7,293 bases of DNA from an uncultured Saprospiraceae bacterium (lineage in GTDB: Bacteria > Bacteroidota > Bacteroidia > Chitinophagales > Saprospiraceae). Location of the stretch: the NCBI GenBank assembly GCA_938033975.1, contig CALHKJ010000236.1, positions 1 to 7,293 on the forward strand. The letters are read 5' to 3'. The position numbers were made by a program, and so were the translations under genes. A model generated the notes under the pieces. The model did not search any database. It was given only the letters and a program-made list of their open reading frames with translations, and was not told where the DNA came from. Below are positions 1-5,091 of this stretch, piece by piece (within the stretch, counting starts at the first letter, position 1; each line of letters starts with the position of its first letter).

Positions 1-1
1 G

Positions 2-775
2 CTCAATTTTCAATGGGATATTTTAGATCCAATAGTACTTCTCATAACCATAGTTCAGATGGGTATCTATATGTTTCATTCCTTTTCAATGCTCTCAAAA
101 TTTAGAGAAAAGATAAGACAGTATTTTTCTAATTCATTCAAACTAGAACTGCAGTGGCTTTATGCATTTATAATAATCTATAGTTTATTATTCATATATC
201 TAATCCTACAAACTGTCATTAATGATCTAATCATCGATTTGAGTTGGAGGCAAGAGTGGTTTTATTATTTGTTGGCAGGTATTGCACTAATCTATTTGGG
301 AATTAAAGGCTACTTCCTTGACATGGAGGAAATAAAAAATATAGATTTCAAATCATTTCTAGAAAAAGATAGTACCTACAAAACTAAAGGTGAGAACAAA
401 TCATATTTAAAAGATGAAAGCCTTGAAGAGCTTAAGGGAAAAGTAGAGGATTATATGTTAGAAAATAAGCCTTATTTGGACCCAAAACTGACCTTAGTCA
501 AATTAGCAAAACAGTTGAATTTTTCAAGAGAAGAACTTTCAGAAATAGTCAATATGGGTTTCGGTCAAAAATTTAATGCCTTTATCAATAAATATAGAAT
601 TCAAGAGTTCAAAGATATGACCGCTCAAGGCAAACATGTCAAGTTGACCCTACTTGGTCTTGCCTTTGAATGTGGCTTTAATAGCAAAGCTACCTTTAAT
701 CGTTCCTTCAAAAAGGAAGAAAACATGTCCCCATCTAGCTACATCCAAAGCATTGATAAACAGCAGTTTACATAA
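2..775 (+). CDS. Membrane-bound AraC-family transcriptional regulator, 5'-truncated by the window
   Basis: Probable membrane-anchored DNA-binding regulator. The reading frame is open to the left edge: 19 sense codons precede the first Met at 59, and they encode a hydrophobic stretch (DPIVLLITIVQ). The gene therefore starts outside the window and 257 residues are visible. Partial-frame residues about 8-24, 52-72 and 85-104 look like membrane segments, followed by a charged linker. The last ~115 residues are an AraC-type domain with two helix-turn-helix units: LTLVKLAKQLNFSREELSEI, then a second unit containing LAFECGFNSKATFNRSFKK and ending SPSSY, the family signature. Bacteroidota carry many regulators with several N-terminal membrane helices and a C-terminal AraC domain, usually about 350-400 residues, so roughly a third is probably missing. 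The signal sensed is unknown. The peptidase gene lies 100 bp downstream on the same strand; co-regulation is possible but not shown. Confidence 0.88.
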   Translation, partial: LNFQWDILDPIVLLITIVQMGIYMFHSFSMLSKFREKIRQYFSNSFKLELQWLYAFIIIYSLLFIYLILQTVINDLIIDLSWRQEWFYYLLAGIALIYLGIKGYFLDMEEIKNIDFKSFLEKDSTYKTKGENKSYLKDESLEELKGKVEDYMLENKPYLDPKLTLVKLAKQLNFSREELSEIVNMGFGQKFNAFINKYRIQEFKDMTAQGKHVKLTLLGLAFECGFNSKATFNRSFKKEENMSPSSYIQSIDKQQFT

Positions 776-794
776 ATTGAGACGTCTCATTTTA
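773..794. repeat. Inverted repeat with a perfect 12-bp palindromic core, overlapping the regulator's stop codon
   Basis: TGAGACGTCTCA (778-789) is its own reverse complement. Beyond one T/T mismatch (777/790) the symmetry continues for four more A-T pairs on each side, giving a 22-bp near-palindrome that starts at the TAA stop codon. In RNA it could fold as a TGAG/CTCA stem with an ACGT loop, extended by A-U pairs and followed by TTTTAATAT. It could be a weak terminator of the regulator gene or a dimeric protein-binding site between the two genes. The symmetry is visible; the function is inferred. Confidence 0.5.
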
Positions 795-817
795 ATATGA
801 TACCTCTTGACCACGAC

Positions 818-853
818 TTGCAACGCTACGAAAGCATACTAAACATACATTTG
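818..853 (+). promoter_or_regulatory. Possible Bacteroidota-type promoter of the S41 peptidase gene
   Basis: TACATTTG (846-853) matches the Bacteroidota -7 consensus TAnnTTTG exactly and lies 22 bp before the ATG at 876, which implies a short leader. The nearest upstream TTG that could act as a -33 element is at 818-820. The 25-bp spacing is somewhat wider than the usual roughly 17-23 bp, so only the -7 box is convincing. No Shine-Dalgarno-like sequence precedes the start codon, as is normal for this phylum. Confidence 0.4.
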
Positions 854-875
854 TTTCATAATCAATTCTAACACT

Positions 876-2681
876 ATGAAACATTTGACATTTATTCTAT
901 TCCTTTTGGCATTCATAATATGCGAAAGCTGTAATTCTCAATCTCAACAAATCACTTTTCAATTAGACACTAAATCAATGTCTGATGTGAAAAAAGTTGA
1001 AATATTTGGAAATCTAGATCCCCTCGATAAAACTAAAGGCCTAGCCCTTCTTGATAATGATGGTGATGGTATATATTCTATAAATGTAGAATTCAATGGC
1101 CCAAAGAAAAAGTATCTAAAATTCAGATTTGCTATCAACGGAATTTTAGAATTTCCAATAGGAGATGATCGAGTTATTTGGTTTAAAGAAGAACCAATAG
1201 TAAATACCTATCAGTATAATGAATATGAAAGGTATAGTAGAGAAAAAATAGATGCTATATCATATACTGTTGAACAAATAGAAGAAGATGTATCCATATT
1301 AAAAGAAGCACTCTTACACATCCATCCCAATATTTACAAATTCAGAGATTCGCTGAGCATTGCTCAAGATTTCGAGGACCTAGAGCTTTCCCTGAAGAGT
1401 AATCCAAATATTGAACATGCTTTTGCAGAAATATCAAAAATAATAAATTTAATTAGCTGCAGTCATACATTTACCAATCTTTGGAATCAAGGAGCGACAG
1501 TAGAAAAGGCAATGCTGTATCAAGATGATAAATTGCCAATCAGCTTCTCTAGGATTGGTAAAAGAATCTTTGTTGATAAAAATGCAACTAACAATTCTGA
1601 GATTAAAGCTGGACTTGAAATTTTGAAAATAAATGGAATTCCTTCGAAGGAAGTTTTGAATAAGTTATCAGCATACGTTTCCGCTGATGGAAATAATTTC
1701 AACAAGAAGTTAGATAGATTAATGATTACTGGCAAGGAAAAGTACGAGCTATTTGATCTATTCTACCCTATCATTTACGGAAGTAATTCTTCTTATGATT
1801 TGGAATTATACGACCTGCAAACAAAGTCTTCTATAGAAGTTAATGTACCTAGCATGTCAGCAAGTAAAAGAACAATGCTATTTAAAGAAAAATACGATGA
1901 AGGAGATAAGCAAGATAATCAGCCATGGAAACTTAAGTTCATAAATGAAAATACGGCCATACTTACTTTAACAACATTTGCTTTTTTCAATGATGATTTC
2001 GATTGGAAAAACTATTTCGATAAAGCAATTAAAAAACTGAATACTCAAAATATTGATAATTTAATAATAGACATAAGAGGAAATGAAGGAGGCAATTCGA
2101 TGATTTCAAAATATATTATAGAACGAATTATTACAAATGCATTCAGCATTAAAGAGTTAGAAGTGAGTGTGCGATATCTTAGCATTCCTGACCATATTAA
2201 GAAACATATATCTACCTGGGACAAGTTACCTTATGACTTCACAAATAAATACAAATCAAAGGACGGTGACAGATATTTCTTAAAACCAAGATATGGATTG
2301 CCAAGTCAGACATTCAAACCTAGAAGGGATGGGTTTAAAGGTCAAGTTTATATAATAACAGATTCTAGTAATAGTTCTGCCACACATCAATTTGCCACCT
2401 ATTGTAAATTATTGGATAATGTTAGCCTAGTAGGGCAAGAAACTGGAGGAAATCTGATGGGCACAAACGGTGGATTTATTTTTTTCTTGCGCTTACCAAA
2501 TTCTAAGATTGAAGTGGACATACCTGTACTAAGTCAACGCATTCAAGAGGAGTCAAATCCAAGAAATGGCGGAGTACTGCCTGACATTCCCGTTACAAGA
2601 ATTCCTGAAAAAATGAACGAGATAGAAGATTTTGAATTGGAAGCTATATTGAAAGAAATAGAAAGAAGGAAAAAGCTATAG
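876..2681 (+). CDS. S41 family peptidase lipoprotein with N-terminal starch-binding-like domain
   Basis: Probable envelope-anchored serine peptidase of the S41 (C-terminal processing/tricorn) family, 601 residues. The N-terminus is a short hydrophobic signal ending in CESC, with C19 the likely lipidated residue. Residues ~25-115 (ITFQLD..., VEIFGNLDPLD, LLDNDGDGIYSI, KFRFAINGI) resemble a CBM20/48-type starch-binding beta-sandwich. A helical region with HIHPNIYKF (148-156) follows, then SCSHTF (194-199), which carries the S-H pair seen in tricorn-like members. GLEILKINGIPSKEVL (246-261) resembles a short PDZ-like strand-turn. The catalytic core has LIIDIRGNEGG (396-406), VYIITDSSNSSATHQFA with S501 the probable nucleophile, VGQETGG (519-525) and GGVLPDIPV (565-573). 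The substrate cannot be told from the sequence. The start fits the signal peptide, and TACATTTG lies 22 bp upstream. The stop is 5 bp from the convergent stop of the next gene. Confidence 0.85.
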   Translation: MKHLTFILFLLAFIICESCNSQSQQITFQLDTKSMSDVKKVEIFGNLDPLDKTKGLALLDNDGDGIYSINVEFNGPKKKYLKFRFAINGILEFPIGDDRVIWFKEEPIVNTYQYNEYERYSREKIDAISYTVEQIEEDVSILKEALLHIHPNIYKFRDSLSIAQDFEDLELSLKSNPNIEHAFAEISKIINLISCSHTFTNLWNQGATVEKAMLYQDDKLPISFSRIGKRIFVDKNATNNSEIKAGLEILKINGIPSKEVLNKLSAYVSADGNNFNKKLDRLMITGKEKYELFDLFYPIIYGSNSSYDLELYDLQTKSSIEVNVPSMSASKRTMLFKEKYDEGDKQDNQPWKLKFINENTAILTLTTFAFFNDDFDWKNYFDKAIKKLNTQNIDNLIIDIRGNEGGNSMISKYIIERIITNAFSIKELEVSVRYLSIPDHIKKHISTWDKLPYDFTNKYKSKDGDRYFLKPRYGLPSQTFKPRRDGFKGQVYIITDSSNSSATHQFATYCKLLDNVSLVGQETGGNLMGTNGGFIFFLRLPNSKIEVDIPVLSQRIQEESNPRNGGVLPDIPVTRIPEKMNEIEDFELEAILKEIERRKKL

Positions 2682-2686
2682 AGTTT

Positions 2687-3085
2687 CTAATTTTCGTGAA
2701 AGATATAATAAGAACCTGCATCTGCTTCTGCTCCTGGATCACTCAATGTTATTCCTAGCTCACCTACATCGTAGAAAAAGTCTCTATTGTCAAATCGCAA
2801 CATGGTAGCTACTCCACCCCATGAATATGAAGTGTCAACTATAGTAATATTGTATGTTCCTTGTTCTAGAACCAAGCCTGTTTCGACCTCATTGTATACA
2901 ACAACATCGACAGTAGAATTTTCAAAGTCAAGTCTCCACTGTTGTTGGAAAGGTGTAATTTCTGGAGGTAAACACTCGCATAATATTGAATCTAGCGAAT
3001 AGTAGCCATCGAGTGGAACTAGTTCTTCTGAGTCACTACATGCAGAAATAGTTAAGACAAGCAGGTAAAAGAAAGTGTATTTCAT
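2687..3085 (-). CDS. Small lipoprotein of unknown function, possibly surface-exposed
   Basis: 132-residue protein that I do not recognise as a named family. MKYTFFYLLVLTISAC is a clear lipoprotein signal with C16 lipidated. The following residues, SDSEE, are acidic and resemble the lipoprotein export signal that sends Bacteroidota lipoproteins to the outer face of the outer membrane. The mature part begins LDGYYSLDSILCECLPP, continues with alternating strands (QQWRLDFENSTVDVVVYN, GLVLEQGTYNITIVDTS) and ends AGSYYIFHEN. This is consistent with a small beta-barrel or sandwich, perhaps lipocalin-like, although that is a guess from the strand pattern. C36 and C38 form a CxC pair. It converges on the S41 peptidase gene with a 5-bp gap and diverges from the lipoprotein gene at 3263 across 177 bp. 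No clear TAnnTTTG promoter box is visible in that spacer on this strand. Confidence 0.75.
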   Translation of the reverse strand: MKYTFFYLLVLTISACSDSEELVPLDGYYSLDSILCECLPPEITPFQQQWRLDFENSTVDVVVYNEVETGLVLEQGTYNITIVDTSYSWGGVATMLRFDNRDFFYDVGELGITLSDPGAEADAGSYYIFHEN

Positions 3086-3262
3086 CTGAAGGTATTTTTA
3101 GGACTAACGATGGAAAAAAATTAATAGTTGTTGAATTATGAAAAATATTAAAGAAAGCGCAAGATTATCAGTTAGTTTACTTCACTAGAACTAAATAATT
3201 TTCATCATTATATAGTTTAACTTATAATTGTCTTTCAATCTAACTCATTATAAAACAACAAG

Positions 3263-3793
3263 ATGGCACGATTTCTAATACTAGCACTAATACTATTATC
3301 TTCCTGTAATAACTCGAGCAATACCAAAGCCGGTTGGCAAAAAGTATTTCAAAATGACGAGCTTGGCAAAACAACTTTTGGGGATAAATCTGCACTGATA
3401 GACGCAGTAAGACTTGGCTACCCTATTAGAATTGGTTGGGGAGGTAGTCGGGTTGAGCACGTGGCTGATGCAGATTTTTTAACGATCTTTCAAGGGGAAG
3501 AGGTTTTTGCTCAAATAAAAACAATCATCGGACAGGCTCCAGCTATTGAAGGCGATTCTTTAAAAATTAGATTTAGACAAGAGAATCATTGGACTATGAT
3601 TGCAGGATCCAACGGATACTTTTCTGGGATGATGACAAATTATATGCAAGACACTCTTGTGGGTGGCGGAGCCGATCGCTATAGACCTTTTGCCTGGTAT
3701 GTCAATTTCCCTAGGTTTAAAAATAATATTGAAGCAAGACCTTTATGGAGTGAATCATCTCCTAACTGGGAAAAATGGAATCAAGAAAATTAA
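3263..3793 (+). CDS. Uncharacterised small lipoprotein
   Basis: 176-residue protein of unknown function. MARFLILALILLSSC is a lipoprotein signal with lipobox LSSC and C15 lipidated. The next residues (NNSSNTK) have no acidic cluster, so retention on the periplasmic side is more likely than surface export. The mature domain has a structured look: GDKSALIDAVRLGYPIRIGW (40-59), then RVEHVADADFLTIF and EEVFAQI, then NHWTMIAGSNGYF (108-120) and FAWYVNFPRF (143-152), with many Trp and Gly residues. I have a faint recollection of similar 'L..AV..G..I.. / W.M....G / W(Y/F)VN' patterns in uncharacterised secreted proteins of other organisms, but cannot confirm it. TATAATTG at 3223-3230 differs from the TAnnTTTG box at one position and is a weak promoter candidate. 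The glutaminase gene follows 97 bp downstream on the same strand. Confidence 0.75.
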   Translation: MARFLILALILLSSCNNSSNTKAGWQKVFQNDELGKTTFGDKSALIDAVRLGYPIRIGWGGSRVEHVADADFLTIFQGEEVFAQIKTIIGQAPAIEGDSLKIRFRQENHWTMIAGSNGYFSGMMTNYMQDTLVGGGADRYRPFAWYVNFPRFKNNIEARPLWSESSPNWEKWNQEN

Positions 3794-3890
3794 GCTATTT
3801 AGCTGTTTGTCATCAAAGTAAAAAATTCCGCTGTTTAAGCTATCTCCCTTTACCAAAAAGATAACTAACTTAGTTCATCATACTTAAGCA

Positions 3891-4802
3891 ATGAACTACC
3901 AAGACGCTCTGATAGCAGCATACAATCAAGTTAAAGATATTGATGATAAGGGAAAGGTAGCCAGCTATATTCCAGAGTTGGCGAAAGTTGATCCAAATAT
4001 TTTTGCTGTACATCTTACTCAAGTCAACAGTGAAAATTTTGGTCTTGGGAACTATCAAGAAAAATTCTCCATACAAAGTATTGCCAAAGTTTTTTCCCTA
4101 TGCCTTGCCTACAAATTGTTAGGAGAAAAAATATGGAATCGATTAGGTGTCGAACCATCAGGAAATGGCTTTAATTCGCTCGTGCAATTAGAAACTGATA
4201 ACGGGATTCCAAGGAATCCATTCATCAATGCAGGTGCACTTGTGATAATGGATATCCTAATGAGCAATTTAAAAAATCCAAAAGAAGATCTGCTTGATTT
4301 TATCCGGTCTCTTTCAAAGGATTCTAATATCAATTATTCCTCAGCAATTTCTAAATCAGAAAAAACCTATGGCTATAGAAATATTGCCCTTTGCAATTTC
4401 ATCAAGTCATTTGGCAATATTGAAAACGAACCCAATGATGTGCTTGACTTCTATTTCAATCTCTGTTCTTTAGAAGCAAGTTGTGAAGACCTATCCAAAC
4501 TCTTCCTATTTCTAGCCAACAATGGTAAGACCCAAGACGGAAAAGAAATCCTCAACCTCAGTGAGTCAAAAAGAATGAACGCACTTATGCAAACCTGTGG
4601 TTTCTATGACGAATCTGGAGAGTTTGCATTCAAGGTGGGACTAGCAGGTAAAAGTGGAGTTGGTGGTGGCACCATTGCTATACATCCCAATCAATACGCC
4701 ATTGCCGTTTGGAGTCCTCCTTTGAATGAAAAAGGGAATTCATATAAAGGCCTGAGACTGTTGGAAAACTTTACGACCTTGTCGCAGCGGTCGATATTTT
4801 AG
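3891..4802 (+). CDS. glsA: Glutaminase (EC 3.5.1.2)
   Basis: Hydrolyses L-glutamine to L-glutamate and ammonia. It belongs to the serine-dependent glutaminase family with a beta-lactamase-like fold and is cytoplasmic, since no signal peptide is present. At 303 residues it matches the ~300-310 residues usual for bacterial members. The family signatures are clear: FSIQSIAKVF gives the S63-x-x-K66 catalytic pair, NPFINAGAL carries N113, SEKTYGYRN carries E157 and N164, and Y188, Y239 and V257 (in AGKSGVGGG) complete the expected substrate-binding set. K254-S-G corresponds to the KTG-like element of this fold. All seven ligand positions are intact and the frame is unbroken, so the gene should encode an active enzyme. 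ATG 3891 is supported by the normal distance to S63. It is not tightly linked to nitrogen-metabolism genes here; its neighbours are an unrelated lipoprotein and a convergent T9SS gene. Bacterial glutaminases serve glutamine catabolism and, in some species, acid tolerance. Confidence 0.96.
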   Translation: MNYQDALIAAYNQVKDIDDKGKVASYIPELAKVDPNIFAVHLTQVNSENFGLGNYQEKFSIQSIAKVFSLCLAYKLLGEKIWNRLGVEPSGNGFNSLVQLETDNGIPRNPFINAGALVIMDILMSNLKNPKEDLLDFIRSLSKDSNINYSSAISKSEKTYGYRNIALCNFIKSFGNIENEPNDVLDFYFNLCSLEASCEDLSKLFLFLANNGKTQDGKEILNLSESKRMNALMQTCGFYDESGEFAFKVGLAGKSGVGGGTIAIHPNQYAIAVWSPPLNEKGNSYKGLRLLENFTTLSQRSIF

Positions 4803-4820
4803 ACCTCCCTGAATTTGCTA

Positions 4821-4880
4821 CTCCGCCAGGGGGCGGATTGAAATTCTTTTCTCCGCCGGTGGTCGGACGGAAGCTCATTT
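4821..4880. repeat. Tandem pair of 30-bp GC-rich hairpin units
   Basis: Two adjacent 30-bp units (4821-4850 and 4851-4880) agree at 22 of 30 positions. Each begins CTCCGCC. The first holds a perfect 6-bp stem, TCCGCC/GGCGGA with loop AGGG (4822-4837). The second holds TCCGCC/GTCGGA with loop GGTG and one mismatched pair (4852-4867). The stems are very GC-rich against AT-rich surroundings. They start 18 bp after the glutaminase stop codon, but no T-run directly follows either stem, so they look more like a dispersed REP-type palindromic repeat than a classical terminator. Confidence 0.6.
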
Positions 4881-4894
4881 CAAATCAACGTTTG

Positions 4895-4957
4895 TTTTCA
4901 ATCAACTACAGCCTGCATTCAAGGAGGCATTTTCAATCAACTAAAGTTTACATTCAA
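4895..4957. repeat. 35-bp direct repeat, two copies
   Basis: TTTTCAATCAACTA occurs at 4895-4908 and 4930-4943. In both copies it is followed, after seven variable bases, by CATTCAA (4916-4922 and 4951-4957), giving an exact 35-bp period. A degenerate relative, CATTTCAAATCAAC, lies just upstream at 4876-4889. There is no open reading frame here. It may be decayed tandem duplication; no function can be assigned. Confidence 0.6.
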
Positions 4958-4989
4958 CAACATACGATTTCTCTTTACTGCCGGAACGG

Positions 4990-5024
4990 TCTGACCTCTG
5001 AAGTCTGATGTCTGACGTCTTCAA
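4990..5024. repeat. 7-bp tandem repeat TCTGANN, four units plus a partial fifth
   Basis: TCTGACC, TCTGAAG, TCTGATG and TCTGACG run head to tail without gaps (4990-5017), and a fifth degraded unit, TCTTCAA, follows. The first five bases of each full unit are identical and the last two vary. It lies directly next to the terminator of the T9SS gene. It resembles short tandem heptamer repeats found in bacterial intergenic DNA. It is non-coding here. Confidence 0.65.
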
Positions 5025-5061
5025 AAAAAACCCCCACAAGACTTTTCTTGCAGGGATTTTT
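5023..5061 (-). terminator. Intrinsic terminator of the T9SS protein gene, potentially bidirectional
   Basis: A hairpin with stem CAAGA/TCTTG and loop CTTT (5037-5050) is extended by CCC/GGG across a small internal bulge. It is flanked by A8 (5023-5030) on one side and TTTTT (5057-5061) on the other. Read on the minus strand the stem ends in G's followed by T8, about 30 bp beyond the stop codon at 5092: a strong rho-independent terminator. On the plus strand the shorter T5 tract could also stop transcription coming from the glutaminase gene. Confidence 0.85.
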
Positions 5062-5091
5062 CGGAGTTTATAAATCTTAATATTTTTCGTA

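Noticed and set aside
59..775. Regulator gene starting at the ATG at 59
   Set aside because: The frame is open with hydrophobic sense codons back to position 2, and this family normally has more membrane segments, so the true start lies left of the window.
1520..1735. 71-codon minus-strand frame inside the S41 peptidase gene
   Set aside because: It lies wholly antisense to a well-supported conserved gene and has no recognisable motif.
2787..3002. 71-codon plus-strand frame opposite the small lipoprotein
   Set aside because: The opposite strand has a clear lipoprotein signal and a complete gene; this frame's composition shows no domain.
3172..3194. Inverted repeat TTAGTT ... AACTAA in the divergent spacer
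   Set aside because: Six A/T-rich bases per arm around an 11-bp spacer is easily expected by chance in such AT-rich DNA; there is no terminator or operator context.
3870..4333. Two minus-strand frames opposite the glutaminase gene
   Set aside because: Both are shadows of a strongly identified enzyme gene and have no motif of their own.
4774..4793. CGACC/GGTCG stem at the glutaminase 3' end as its terminator
   Set aside because: The stem is only 5 bp with a 10-nt loop inside the coding region, and no clean T-run follows.
4821..4957. CRISPR-like array from the 30-bp and 35-bp repeats
   Set aside because: There are only two copies of each, the units directly adjoin or are mostly repeat, no unique spacers of regular length separate them, and no cas gene is present.
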